Assembly: GCA_024281135.1 (NCBI GenBank)
Contig: JAMXLG010000185.1
Coordinates: forward strand, 1-12,850
Source of the DNA: Vulcanimicrobiia bacterium
GTDB taxonomy: Bacteria > Eremiobacterota > Eremiobacteria > Baltobacterales > Baltobacteraceae
Direction: 5' to 3'
Length of the DNA stretch: 12,850 bases
Under the pieces are notes generated by a model. The model saw only the letters and a list, made by a program, of their open reading frames with translations, did no database searches and had not been told where the DNA came from. A program made the position numbers and the translations under genes. Positions 1 through 7,791 of this stretch are shown one piece after another (the first letter of the stretch is position 1; each line of letters begins with the position of its first letter).

Positions 1-788
1 TTCTGATCCGCGGTGATGAAGGGGAGATTCACCGTCGTTTGCACGACGCTCGACAGTTCGACCTTCGCCTTTTCGGCGGCCTCGTTCAGCCGCTGCAGCG
101 CTTGCCGGTCCTTGCTGAGGTCGATTCCTTCGTCTTTACGGAATTGATCGACGATCCAGTCGACGATGCGCTTGTCATAGTCGTCGCCGCCCAAGTTCGT
201 GTCTCCGTTCGTCGCCTTGACTTCGAAGACGCCGTCACCAACTTCCAACACCGAAACGTCGTACGTTCCACCGCCCAAGTCCCAAACGAGAATCGTTTCG
301 TGTTCTTTCTTGTCGAGTCCATAGGCGAGCGACGCCGCCGTCGGCTCGTTGATGATACGCAGCACGTCGAGACCGGCGATTTTTCCGGCGTCTTTCGTTG
401 CCTGTCGCTGCGCGTCATTGAAGTACGCCGGCACCGTAATAACGGCGCGTTCGACGCGTTCGCCCAAATAATTCGACGCGTCGTTTACGAGCTTCTGAAG
501 GATCATCGCCGAAATTTCCTGAGGCGTGTAATCCTTGCCGTCGATCTTGACGCGATAATCCGTTCCCATCTTGCGCTTGATCGACGAAATCGTGCGGTCA
601 GGATTGGTAATTGCCTGCCGCTTTGCCAATTGGCCCACGAGCCGTTCGCCGGTCTTGGTGAACGCGACAACGGACGGCGTCGTGCGGCTGCCTTCGGCAT
701 TTGGGATCACGACGGGCTGCCCGCCCTCCATGACGGCAATCACCGAGTTCGTCGTGCCGAGATCGATACCAACAACTTTTCCTGCCAT
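1..788 (-). CDS. dnaK: Molecular chaperone DnaK (Hsp70), N-terminal part
   Basis: ATP-dependent cytosolic chaperone that binds unfolded segments with DnaJ and GrpE. Only the first 262 residues are visible, about 40% of the usual 600-640; the frame stays open and runs off the left edge, so only nucleotide-binding-domain sequence is present. The N terminus begins [19 protein letters not shown] (phosphate-1 loop, residues 8-15). [13 protein letters not shown] lies at about 119-131, [14 protein letters not shown] at 146-159 and the phosphate-2 loop [15 protein letters not shown] at 169-183; Tyr stands where Phe is more usual. The ATG at 788 is well supported: it starts exactly at the family N terminus and has GGAGG seven bases upstream. 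A 74-base gap separates it from the lipoprotein gene, enough for its own promoter. No grpE or dnaJ precedes it; downstream genes are outside the window. Confidence 0.97.
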   Translation of the reverse strand, partial: MAGKVVGIDLGTTNSVIAVMEGGQPVVIPNAEGSRTTPSVVAFTKTGERLVGQLAKRQAITNPDRTISSIKRKMGTDYRVKIDGKDYTPQEISAMILQKLVNDASNYLGERVERAVITVPAYFNDAQRQATKDAGKIAGLDVLRIINEPTAASLAYGLDKKEHETILVWDLGGGTYDVSVLEVGDGVFEVKATNGDTNLGGDDYDKRIVDWIVDQFRKDEGIDLSKDRQALQRLNEAAEKAKVELSSVVQTTVNLPFITADQ

Positions 789-795
789 GATGCGG

Positions 796-800
796 CCTCC
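796..800 (-). promoter_or_regulatory. Ribosome binding site of dnaK
   Basis: On the minus strand GGAGG lies seven bases before the dnaK ATG. It is one of the strongest Shine-Dalgarno matches in the window and fixes the start at 788. Confidence 0.8.
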
Positions 801-804
801 GGGT

Positions 805-828
805 CGATAGCATACATCGTAACTATCG
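805..828. repeat. 6-bp inverted repeat upstream of dnaK
   Basis: CGATAG (805-810) and CTATCG (823-828) form a perfect 6-base dyad with a 12-base spacer, just upstream of the dnaK ribosome binding site. On the minus strand the spacer includes TATG, which with the repeat gives TATGCT, a loose -10-like hexamer. It could be a regulator site or leader hairpin, but a dyad this short can occur by chance. It does not resemble the 9-base arms of a CIRCE heat-shock element. Confidence 0.2.
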
Positions 829-862
829 CACGGAAAATCCTCACCAAGCGTGCGGTAAGACG

Positions 863-1702
863 CTAGGGGAAATGCAGGCGGCGCGTGAGTGTGATTGTTC
901 CGCTGGTGCCGTTACTCAGCGAAAACGTGCCGTGCCCTCCCGTTGCGGACAATCCGGTAATCGTCAACTTCGTGACTGTACCGAATGCGACGAACGTGCT
1001 GTGGAACGGCTTCGTAAACTCTGGGTTATCGACGTTTTCGCCATTGAAGGCAGTGCCCTTAATGCTTGCGCCGTTTTGGGTCGCGATGAGGGCCGCGCAG
1101 CCCACGGTATCGACGACTGCGCCGTGTTTGACGACGTACGATCCGAGATAGAAAAACAGCGGTTGCGGTGTCGGGGTGGGCGACGGTTTCGGTGTCGGTG
1201 TACGCTTCGGCGTTGGTGTCGGCTTGGGGCTCGGCGTCGCGACCACGTAATGCATCCGCTCCCAAAAAGACGCAGCTGCACCGATCTTTGCCGTGAACGT
1301 CGTTCCGCTAACATGCCCCTGCGCAATGATCGTTGTGTACGTGCCGGGGAGCACGTCCGTCGGGCAAACTTGTGGCGGCGGTGTTACAACACTTTGCGGT
1401 ATAAATTCATGGGGAGTTTCCCGCGCAGCTTGCGCCGGCGGCATTCCCTCAGGCGACATTTCCGCAGGCGGCGTGTCGGCGGGCGGCATTTCTGCCGGTG
1501 CCGATTCGGCGGGCCCGGTTTGCGCGGGTGATACGTTTTGCACGTCTTGGGGTTGCGGCGCGCTTTCGCCGCCTACCGGCATTTGAGGAGGCGGAGCATA
1601 ACCACTATCGCCGCCGCCGTTACATGAAGACAACGCGAGAGCCGAAATTGCCAGCGCGACGAGAGCGCTGCTCAATTTGAGATAACGCTCCATATGCGCC
1701 AT
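863..1702 (-). CDS. Secreted lipoprotein with Pro-rich linkers, function unknown
   Basis: Predicted 279-residue lipoprotein exported by Sec and lipidated on Cys27. The signal peptide has basic residues (R6, K9), a hydrophobic core at about 10-25 and the lipobox LSSC (24-27). Residues 28-63 are Gly/Pro/Gln-rich. Residues 64-90 are an imperfect Pro-Pro-Ala-Glu/Asp-Met repeat. A folded segment follows at about 100-155 ([17 protein letters not shown]), then a Pro-Thr/Ser-Pro-Lys linker at 156-181, and a Gly/Thr/Ser-rich, probably beta-structured end at 182-279. C113 and C202 could pair in a disulfide. Met1 (1702) and Met4 (1693) are both plausible starts; neither has a clear ribosome binding site. 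The gene is 67 bases downstream of hypF, so it may be cotranscribed or separate. I recognise no family and see no hydrogenase link beyond position. Pro-Thr-Pro-Lys linkers in small lipoproteins recall Eremiobacterota, but that is only an impression. Confidence 0.8.
   Translation of the reverse strand: MAHMERYLKLSSALVALAISALALSSCNGGGDSGYAPPPQMPVGGESAPQPQDVQNVSPAQTGPAESAPAEMPPADTPPAEMSPEGMPPAQAARETPHEFIPQSVVTPPPQVCPTDVLPGTYTTIIAQGHVSGTTFTAKIGAAASFWERMHYVVATPSPKPTPTPKRTPTPKPSPTPTPQPLFFYLGSYVVKHGAVVDTVGCAALIATQNGASIKGTAFNGENVDNPEFTKPFHSTFVAFGTVTKLTITGLSATGGHGTFSLSNGTSGTITLTRRLHFP
1160..1237 (-). repeat. Low-complexity Pro-Thr/Lys linker coding repeat
   Basis: This segment encodes lipoprotein residues 156-181, a run of TPxP and PKP units. 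The DNA shows an irregular GGTGTCGG-like 6-12-base periodicity on the plus strand. It is a flexible, probably periplasmic or surface-exposed spacer, and such tracts vary in length between strains. Confidence 0.7.
1433..1513 (-). repeat. Imperfect Pro-Ala-Glu-Met repeat in the lipoprotein
   Basis: This segment encodes lipoprotein residues 64-90, an imperfect tandem repeat of 5-6-residue units such as [15 protein letters not shown] and PPAQ. The DNA repeats GGCGG-CATTTC-like units on the plus strand. It is probably an extended, acidic, non-folded spacer between the lipidated N terminus and the first folded region. Confidence 0.6.
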
Positions 1703-1769
1703 GCTATCACGCTGCCTGATGACGTACTACGACATACCGTTCGCCCATCCGCTAACCGTGAAACTCACT

Positions 1770-4013
1770 TTACTTCGATACCGAGAACGTTGCGATCGCC
1801 GCTTGGCCGAGGCAGATGCCACCGTCATTGCACGGCGTGATGCGATTGGTCCATAAACGGTCGCCAAGCGCCGTGCGCAATTCATGAATGAGCACCGCGT
1901 TTTGGAAGACGCCGCCCGAAGCGACAATCCGTTCAGAGCCGAACTCAGACGCGGCGCTGCACACGGCGCGAGCGAGAGCTCCGTGAAACGCGCGAGCGAT
2001 TTCACGGATGTCACGCGCGCGCAGACGATCGGCGATAATCTGCGTGAGCAGCGGGCGATAGTCGAATTCGCTATCGAGGAAGGGGAACGCATACGGAACG
2101 ACGGGTGCGCTACAACGCGCAAGATACTCCACCCACATCGCGGCTTGTCCCTCGAACGTAATCTCGCGTGTAAAGCCGAGCAATGCTGCGACGGCATCAA
2201 AGAGCCGGCCCATTGAGGTGGTTGCAAATACGCGCACGTCATGTCGTAGAAGCTCCCATCCACTGCGAAATCGCGAAGGAAAATCGAATGGCGGCCTTTC
2301 GAATAGGCCGTCCATCTGTGAAAACTCAGGATGACAAAAGAGAAAGCCGGCCGCAGCCTGTACGGGAAATCGCGCCGCCGCGTCTCCTCCCGGAAGTAGC
2401 GCCGAGCGCAGATGCGCGACGCGTTCGAAGCCGCCGGCGAGATCGCCCGCAAAGACCTCCCCGCCCCAAATCGTTCCATCCTCTCCGTATCCGGTTCCAT
2501 CGAATGCAAAGCCGAGCACCGGAATATCGAAAGCAGCGCGCTCGGCAAGAACGCTTGCGATATGCGCTCGATGGTGCTGCACAGCGCAGCGGCGCTCGCC
2601 GAGATCAGCGGCGTACATCGACGAACGGTACTGCGGATGCAGGTCGTGCGCGATCAGAGCTTCGATTGCGTGCAACTCGTACAACGAGCACAAGTCCGAG
2701 ACCGTCGATTTAAATGATTCATAAGCATCGAAATACTCGAGGTCACCGACGTGCTGGCTAACAAAAGCCTGTCCGTCGACAACGACGGCGATCGCATTCT
2801 TGAGATCTGCGCCGAGCGCGACCACCGGTGAAACCGCGGGCAGCGTCGCGACTGCCTGCGGTGCGTACCCGCGCGCGTGGCGAATGACGCCGATGCTCGA
2901 GACCACGCTATCGTCAATGCGCCGGGCGATCTGCCGTTCTCCCACGAGGAGCGCATCGGCAATCCCAGCTAAGCTGCGGCGCGCATCGTCGTCACGATAG
3001 GCGATCGGTTCGCTGGAACGATTTGCGCTCGTCATCACGAGCACGTCGGGTGCGCCCGCGTCGAAGAGCAGGTGCTGCAGCGGCGTGTAGGCGAGCATGA
3101 TTCCGAATTCATCCGTATCCGGCGCAACGCCGTCCAGGTCGACGCGTTTCGGCATTAACACAATGGGACGCGACTGCGACTGCAGCACTTCAGTGTGATG
3201 CTCGTCTGCATATGCGATCTCCAAGATGCGCGTCGCGTCACGTACCATTAGCGCGAACGGCCGCTCCTTGCGGTACTTCCGTTCGCGCAGTGCGGACACG
3301 GCGACGCTGTTGCGCGCATCACACGCGAGGTGATATCCGCCCAAACCCTTGACTGCGACAATCGCACCTTCTCGCAAGAGTTCCGCGGCGCGCGTGATGC
3401 CCGCATATCCTCGCATCGTCTGCGTGCCCGCTTCCAAGACGTACGCCGGACCGCAGCGAGGACACGCAACCGGTTGCGCGTGAAAGCGCCGGTTCAGCGG
3501 ATCGTCGTACTCTTGCCGGCACGCGTCGCACATCGGCCAATCGCGCATCGTCGTCTGCGGACGGTCGTACGGTAGGCCTCGAACAATCGAGTAACGCGGT
3601 CCGCAGTCCGTGCAGTTGATATACGGATAGCGATAACGGCGATCGACGGGGTCGAATAACTCGCGTAAACAGGCATCGCATACAGGCAAATCGGAACAGA
3701 CGCGCACCGTGGGCGCGTCGCGATGTTCGCTCTTACGGATTTCGAACGTCGCGAATCCGTTGATGCGTGCGCTCGACATTTCGAGCGAAGCAATGCGAGC
3801 GGCCGGCGGCGGCCGTGAACGAATGGCGCGAACGAAATCCTCGAGCTGCTCCCGATCGCCTTCGACGTGCACGTCGACACCGCGCTCCCCGTTGAGCACC
3901 CACCCGGTCAAACCGCGCTCGATAGCGAGACGATACACGAACGGCCGGAAGCCGACGCCTTGCACGACGCCCGCAATATGTAGCCGACGTCCTTCTCTAG
4001 ACGCCGTTTGCAT
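1770..4013 (-). CDS. hypF: Hydrogenase maturation carbamoyltransferase HypF
   Basis: HypF uses carbamoyl phosphate and ATP to make carbamoyl-adenylate and transfers the carbamoyl group to the C-terminal Cys of HypE, the source of the active-site CN ligands. Numbered from the ATG at 4013 (747 residues, normal length), domains are: acylphosphatase with GVVQGVGFRPF (15-25); two zinc fingers C112-x2-C115-x18-C134-x2-C137 and C162-x2-C165-x18-C184-x2-C187; a YrdC/Sua5-like domain at about 200-385 with KGLGGYHLACDA, KYRKERPFALM and SANRSSEPI; and a Kae1-like domain with HHRAH (480-484), FAFDGTGYGEDG and ASGGVFQNAVL. The frame also opens at a TTG at 4037 (755 residues). The ATG is preferred because the acylphosphatase fold follows directly and GAGGG precedes it by 11 bases. 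It overlaps the glutaredoxin-like gene by 17 bases. The stop is TAA and the frame is intact. Confidence 0.96.
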   Translation of the reverse strand: MQTASREGRRLHIAGVVQGVGFRPFVYRLAIERGLTGWVLNGERGVDVHVEGDREQLEDFVRAIRSRPPPAARIASLEMSSARINGFATFEIRKSEHRDAPTVRVCSDLPVCDACLRELFDPVDRRYRYPYINCTDCGPRYSIVRGLPYDRPQTTMRDWPMCDACRQEYDDPLNRRFHAQPVACPRCGPAYVLEAGTQTMRGYAGITRAAELLREGAIVAVKGLGGYHLACDARNSVAVSALRERKYRKERPFALMVRDATRILEIAYADEHHTEVLQSQSRPIVLMPKRVDLDGVAPDTDEFGIMLAYTPLQHLLFDAGAPDVLVMTSANRSSEPIAYRDDDARRSLAGIADALLVGERQIARRIDDSVVSSIGVIRHARGYAPQAVATLPAVSPVVALGADLKNAIAVVVDGQAFVSQHVGDLEYFDAYESFKSTVSDLCSLYELHAIEALIAHDLHPQYRSSMYAADLGERRCAVQHHRAHIASVLAERAAFDIPVLGFAFDGTGYGEDGTIWGGEVFAGDLAGGFERVAHLRSALLPGGDAAARFPVQAAAGFLFCHPEFSQMDGLFERPPFDFPSRFRSGWELLRHDVRVFATTSMGRLFDAVAALLGFTREITFEGQAAMWVEYLARCSAPVVPYAFPFLDSEFDYRPLLTQIIADRLRARDIREIARAFHGALARAVCSAASEFGSERIVASGGVFQNAVLIHELRTALGDRLWTNRITPCNDGGICLGQAAIATFSVSK

Positions 4014-4227
4014 AGCAGCCGCGACCCTCGTACCCAACTTGCATCACTCGCTCGCCGTCGCTCAGCACGGGAATCGTCCGGTCACCGCCGGTGAGTTGCA
4101 GCATCCGCGCGAGAGCATCACGGTCTTCGTCGACGTCGTACTCGATGAATGTCTCGCGACGCCATTCGAGGTCTTCGCGCAACTGAGCCGTGTACGGACA
4201 CGATGCGGACCCGAAAAGGACTAGCAC
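3997..4227 (-). CDS. Small glutaredoxin-like protein
   Basis: 76-residue thioredoxin-fold protein, the size of a minimal glutaredoxin. It begins MLVLFGSASCPYTAQ: a first strand and the redox motif CPYT (C10-P-Y-T13), a single-Cys version of CPYC. TIPVL (51-55) supplies the cis-Pro loop, and GYEGRGC ends in a second Cys six residues from the C terminus. The likely role is thiol-disulfide or metal/FeS handling in the cytosol during hydrogenase maturation; this is inferred from position between the SIS gene and hypF. The start is GTG at 4227, in GTGCTAG, overlapping the SIS stop by 7 bases. The C-terminal Gly-Cys recalls small glutaredoxin-like (seleno)proteins with a Sec or Cys near the end, but I cannot confirm membership. 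No in-frame TGA suggests selenocysteine here. Confidence 0.8.
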   Translation of the reverse strand: MLVLFGSASCPYTAQLREDLEWRRETFIEYDVDEDRDALARMLQLTGGDRTIPVLSDGERVMQVGYEGRGCYANGV

Positions 4228-5387
4228 CGCGCCAGTGCCTCGCGTAAGACGTGGTAGATCGTGCCCTGCGCTTCTTGAATTCTAGGAATATAATCGCACC
4301 GCACGACGATCGCGACATCGGCAAGGCCGCGCCGAACGACTTCACCGCCGTCATAGCCGAGCAACGCGACCGTGAACAAACCGCGTTTGCGTGCTTCTTC
4401 CAGCGCGGCGACGACGTTACGCGAGCCGCCACTCGTTGAAAAAGCGACGGCGATATCGTTTGGCGCGGCTTGTGCGATCAACTGCCGCAGAAACATCACG
4501 TCGACGCCGACGTCGTTTGCGGTTGCCGTCAAGACGGCAGGTTCGAGCGCTAGCGATATCGCCGGAAGTGGTAGCCATCCGCTTTCAGGCATCACGCAGT
4601 CGAGCGCAAAGTCCGTTGCATCCGTCGCGGAGCCGCCGTTCCCGAACGCAAGAATTCGTCCCCCGCGTTCGACGCGCGAGGAGATCGCAACAGCCGCTTC
4701 GGCGATGCCTTCGACTTGCTCTGCGGCGACCTGCTCCCGCAGGGCGTTTGCATCCCGGGCCTTCATTTCAATCGACACCGCGACGTCTTCGATCACGGCG
4801 TCATCCGGAGCGGCGGCTTCGAGAAACGGATAGAGAAACGCGAGCCCCTCATGGTCGCCGGTGTGATGCGAGAGATGTTCCAGGAACACGTGTACCGATT
4901 CGTACATCGTGTGCCCTAAGAGCTCGAACAGTTCTTGATGCACATGCGTATCGGAACTTGGTGAGGCAACAGCGTAATCGGCATTGTCGCCCGGCCAGGC
5001 AATCGTCATCGCTCCGCGCTCGTGCGCCTTCTGCAGCGCGCTCAACGTAGCTGCGTCACCTTCGGGCGGACCGAACGCGATTGCGATATCGTTCGCCGAG
5101 GCAATCGCTTCGATCCACGGGTCGTAGGCCATGCTGACGTCAAGCGCCGGCAGCGCGCGTTTGCCGACGATCACCGGGTGGATAAATTCGACCGACACAT
5201 GCATGGCATCGGTAGCGTATGGCCCGCGTCCAAACGCGAGCAATCGGCCACCCTTTATGAATCGTTCCGCCATCTCGCGGCAGGCGCGCGCGAGTGGGAT
5301 CCTTTCGCGTTCGAAGAACGCGTCGCACGGCTCGTTTCGCGCGAGGATACGTTCGCGAATGAACGTTTGGGCCGATACGCTGAGCAT
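4221..5387 (-). CDS. Double SIS-domain (phosphoheptose isomerase-like) protein
   Basis: 388-residue soluble protein with two sugar-isomerase (SIS) folds. Domain 1 (about 30-140) has GGRLLAFGRGPYATDAMH, a worn phosphate-binding loop, and AFGPPEG where a Ser/Thr-rich loop is expected. Domain 2 (about 225-388) keeps the GmhA-type signatures FGNGGSATDA (248-257), FSTSGGSRNVVAALEEA (316-332) and RIQEAQ (369-374). In GmhA enzymes, as I recall them, a catalytic Glu sits on the helix after the first loop and a His follows RIQE-x; here ALDC and Gln374 stand there, so true isomerase activity is doubtful. Between the domains, residues 148-180 hold eight His. Genes annotated sedoheptulose-7-phosphate isomerase occur in group 1h hydrogenase clusters, so this is a regular companion of unknown role. 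ATG starts 6 bases after the hypE stop, with no clear ribosome binding site. Confidence 0.88.
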   Translation of the reverse strand: MLSVSAQTFIRERILARNEPCDAFFERERIPLARACREMAERFIKGGRLLAFGRGPYATDAMHVSVEFIHPVIVGKRALPALDVSMAYDPWIEAIASANDIAIAFGPPEGDAATLSALQKAHERGAMTIAWPGDNADYAVASPSSDTHVHQELFELLGHTMYESVHVFLEHLSHHTGDHEGLAFLYPFLEAAAPDDAVIEDVAVSIEMKARDANALREQVAAEQVEGIAEAAVAISSRVERGGRILAFGNGGSATDATDFALDCVMPESGWLPLPAISLALEPAVLTATANDVGVDVMFLRQLIAQAAPNDIAVAFSTSGGSRNVVAALEEARKRGLFTVALLGYDGGEVVRRGLADVAIVVRCDYIPRIQEAQGTIYHVLREALARC

Positions 5388-5393
5388 GGCGTT

Positions 5394-6419
5394 TCAGCAA
5401 ATCCGCGGGAGGGGATCGCCGACCAGCATATCGACGACGCGCGTTCCGCCGTACGGCGTCCGGGAAAGCACCGTCGAGGCGGGCGCGGCGTCGATCTGCC
5501 CAATGATCGCAGCTTCTTCACCGCCCGGCACGCGATGTAACGCATCGAGCCCGGACTCCGCAAGCTCCGCCGAGACGACGGCTAAGAACTGGCCTTCGTT
5601 TGCAATGTGCAACGGATCGAGACCGAGGATCTCGCAGGCACCGCGCACCGGATCACGCATGGGAACAGCGGCTTCCTCGAGCACCACGCTAACGCCGGCG
5701 TCACGCGCGAGTTCGTTGAGCGCCGTTGCGACACCGCCGCGGGTCGGATCGCGCATCCATCGCACGCCGCTCGCCGCAACACTGCAGAGCGCTTCGACGA
5801 ACGGCGTAACGGCGCGTGTATCCGACTCAATCTCTGCTTCCAGTTCCAATTCACCACGGGCCAGCAAAATCGTGATGCCGTGATCGCCGATCGGTCCCGA
5901 AATCAACACTCGATCGCCCGGACGGACTTGACGCGCATCGAGCGTTAAACGCTCGTCGACGACGCCGATGCCGAATGTCGAGACGTACATGCCGTCGGCC
6001 ATTCCGTGCTCGACCACCTTCGTATCACCGCCGACAACATCAACCCCGCACAGCCCGGCGGCGTGCGCCATCGCCTTGATCTCTCGCTCGAGAACCTCAC
6101 CGGCCAGGCCCGCCTCTAAAATCAGTGTTGCCATGAGCGCGACGGGACGCGCTCCGGAAACCGCAAGATCGTTGATCGTGCCGTGTACCGCAAGCGAAGC
6201 GATCGAGCCGCCGGGAAACGCGAGCGGTTTGACGACGAATCCGTCGGCCGTTACGGCAAGGCGCTTTCCTTCTATGGTCACGAGCGCCGCATCGGAAAGC
6301 GTGTCGAGTATGGGGTTCGCGAATGCGGGGGCAATGACGCCTTCAATGAGGCGGCGCGTCGCCTTTCCGCCGGCGCCGTGCGCCATTTCTATCTGTTCGA
6401 TACTCGGCCGTGTCTTCAC
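5394..6419 (-). CDS. hypE: Hydrogenase maturation protein HypE (thiocyanate-forming)
   Basis: PurM/AIR-synthase-like ATPase that dehydrates the carbamoyl group received from HypF on its C-terminal Cys to a thiocyanate, then passes CN to the HypC-HypD complex. The 341 residues show AHGAGGKATRRLIE (13-26), TADGFVVKPLAFPGGSIA (57-74), HGTINDLAVSGARP (79-92), GGDTKVV (130-136), MRDPTRGGVATALNE (222-236) and the diagnostic tail PRIC with terminal Cys341. Complete and apparently functional. The start is GTG at 6419, in a GTGA overlap with the hypD stop. The in-frame ATG at residue 12 is unlikely because of this overlap, although the conserved fold begins only about there. The downstream SIS gene follows after 6 bases. 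Confidence 0.97.
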   Translation of the reverse strand: MKTRPSIEQIEMAHGAGGKATRRLIEGVIAPAFANPILDTLSDAALVTIEGKRLAVTADGFVVKPLAFPGGSIASLAVHGTINDLAVSGARPVALMATLILEAGLAGEVLEREIKAMAHAAGLCGVDVVGGDTKVVEHGMADGMYVSTFGIGVVDERLTLDARQVRPGDRVLISGPIGDHGITILLARGELELEAEIESDTRAVTPFVEALCSVAASGVRWMRDPTRGGVATALNELARDAGVSVVLEEAAVPMRDPVRGACEILGLDPLHIANEGQFLAVVSAELAESGLDALHRVPGGEEAAIIGQIDAAPASTVLSRTPYGGTRVVDMLVGDPLPRIC

Positions 6420-7522
6420 GCTTCAACCGGATGCGCAACGTACTTGAAGTATGCTGCGCACGCGCCTTCGCTCGAAACCATTAACGCACCGACCGGATGC
6501 TCCGGCGTGCAGGCGTTACCGAAGAGCTTGCACTGCGGCGGGGTGAGCACGCCTTTGAGCACCTCGCCGCACTGCGCGGCCTTCGGATCGGTAACGCGAA
6601 CGCCGGGCAGTTCGAAGCGCGCCTCGCTGTCGTAGTGCGCGAACTCCGCCTTGATCTTCAACGCGGACTGCGAGATAAACCCGAGGCCGCGCCATTCGAA
6701 GTATGGACGCAATTCAAACACGTCACCGAGCGCGCGCATCGCCGCGAGATTGCCGTTCCACGGCACGATGCGGCGGTATTGATTCTCGACCTGCGCCTCG
6801 CCCGCGCGCAGTTGACGCACGACCATGAGAATGCCCTCGAGCAAATCGAGCGGCTCAAATCCCGAAATCACGACCGGTTTCTTATAGTGCTGCGCGATGA
6901 ACTCATACGGGCGACATCCCGTGATCGTGGAAACGTGTCCCGGCCCGATGAATCCGTCGAGCCGCATGTCCGGCGAGTCAAGTATGGCACGAATCGCGGG
7001 CAAGATCGTGACGTGGTTGCAAAAGACGCTGAAGTTGTCGACGCCAAGTGCGCGCGCGCGGAAAATCGTGAGCGCCGTTGACGGCGCCGTCGTTTCAAAG
7101 CCGATCGCAAAGAAACTGACGTGCTTCTCCGGTTCGTTTTGCGCAACGCGCAGCGCGTCAAGCGGCGAATAGACCATGCGCACGTCGCAGCCACGCGCCT
7201 TATACTCGAGCGGCGTCCCTTTCGTTCCGGGGACGCGCATCATGTCCCCGAACGCGGTAAGAACCATCTCCGGACGTTCCGCAAGCGACAGACCGTCGTC
7301 GATGCGTCCCATCGGGAGCACGCACACGGGGCATCCCGGACCATGAACGAGTTGGATGTTCTCCGGCAGCACGTCACGCAATCCATGGCGATAGATCGAG
7401 TGCGTGTGTCCTCCGCAGACCTCCATGATGCGGTAGTGATACTGCGGATCGATGACGCGCTTGATCTCGCGTGCGACTCTGCGGATCAGTTCGGGGTCTC
7501 GAAATTCGTCGACGTACTTCAC
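6416..7522 (-). CDS. hypD: Hydrogenase maturation protein HypD
   Basis: [4Fe-4S] scaffold protein on which, with HypC, the Fe(CN)2CO unit of the [NiFe] site is assembled. The 368 residues have the expected order: MEVCGGHTHS (33-42, C36 as iron/CN ligand), GPGCPVCVLP (61-70, C64 and C67 redox pair), the conserved ALTAFGDMMRVPG-type region at 88-99, FFAIGFETTAPSTA (137-150) and GFEPLDLLEGI (221-231). The C-terminal cluster-binding Cys are C318, C331, C338 and C355. Length is typical and no key residue is missing. Start is GTG at 7522 in a GTGA overlap with hypC, consistent with coupled, stoichiometric synthesis of HypC and HypD; no independent ribosome binding site is visible. Confidence 0.97.
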   Translation of the reverse strand: MKYVDEFRDPELIRRVAREIKRVIDPQYHYRIMEVCGGHTHSIYRHGLRDVLPENIQLVHGPGCPVCVLPMGRIDDGLSLAERPEMVLTAFGDMMRVPGTKGTPLEYKARGCDVRMVYSPLDALRVAQNEPEKHVSFFAIGFETTAPSTALTIFRARALGVDNFSVFCNHVTILPAIRAILDSPDMRLDGFIGPGHVSTITGCRPYEFIAQHYKKPVVISGFEPLDLLEGILMVVRQLRAGEAQVENQYRRIVPWNGNLAAMRALGDVFELRPYFEWRGLGFISQSALKIKAEFAHYDSEARFELPGVRVTDPKAAQCGEVLKGVLTPPQCKLFGNACTPEHPVGALMVSSEGACAAYFKYVAHPVEA

Positions 7523-7791
7523 GGCGCGAACGTGTACCCGCGGACTTCGTCCATTGCCGCTTGCTCCTCGCCGAGCGCCGCGAGCAACGTCAATTGTTCG
7601 CGCGCATCCTTTTCACTTATCTTGCTCATCGCGAAGCCGACGTGAATGAGCACCCAGTCGCCTTCTTCGAGCGGCTGATCGGCGAGCAGGCCGATATTGA
7701 TCGCGCGCTTCACGCCGGCGACATCGACCTTCGCCAGCAGCGGCTGCTCCTTGGAAAACTCAACGATCTTGCCTGGGATGGCAAGGCACAT
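7519..7791 (-). CDS. hypC: Hydrogenase maturation chaperone HypC (HypC/HupF/HybG)
   Basis: Small chaperone that binds HypD while the Fe(CN)2CO group is built and then carries it to the large-subunit precursor. The 90 residues start MCLAIPGKIVE; Cys2, exposed after Met removal, is the essential ligand. GDWVLIHVGFAMSKIS (44-59) includes the conserved His50. The C-terminal helix EKDAREQLTLLAALGEE is usual. The ATG follows the TAG of the small membrane-protein gene with no gap (TAGATG), a stop-start arrangement that implies reinitiation. A GGGG run lies nine bases upstream and may aid initiation. Confidence 0.97.
   Translation of the reverse strand: MCLAIPGKIVEFSKEQPLLAKVDVAGVKRAINIGLLADQPLEEGDWVLIHVGFAMSKISEKDAREQLTLLAALGEEQAAMDEVRGYTFAP

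Noticed and set aside
39..866. 275-codon open frame on the plus strand
   Set aside because: It is antisense to dnaK, whose frame matches Hsp70 residue by residue; the plus-strand product is Arg/Asp/Val-rich shadow sequence.
1160..1237. CRISPR-like or satellite repeat
   Set aside because: Repeat units are short, imperfect and in frame, explained by Pro-Thr-Pro-Lys coding; there are no spacers.
872..1531. 219-codon open frame on the plus strand
   Set aside because: Antisense to the lipoprotein gene; Arg/Cys-rich composition produced by its Pro/Ala repeats.
1703..1769. Terminator or promoter between hypF and the lipoprotein gene
   Set aside because: No GC hairpin with a T run and no convincing -35/-10 pair were found in these 67 bases.
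1727..2548. 273-codon minus-strand open frame
   Set aside because: Overlaps the Kae1-like domain of hypF in another frame; Ser/Arg-rich with no recognisable domain.
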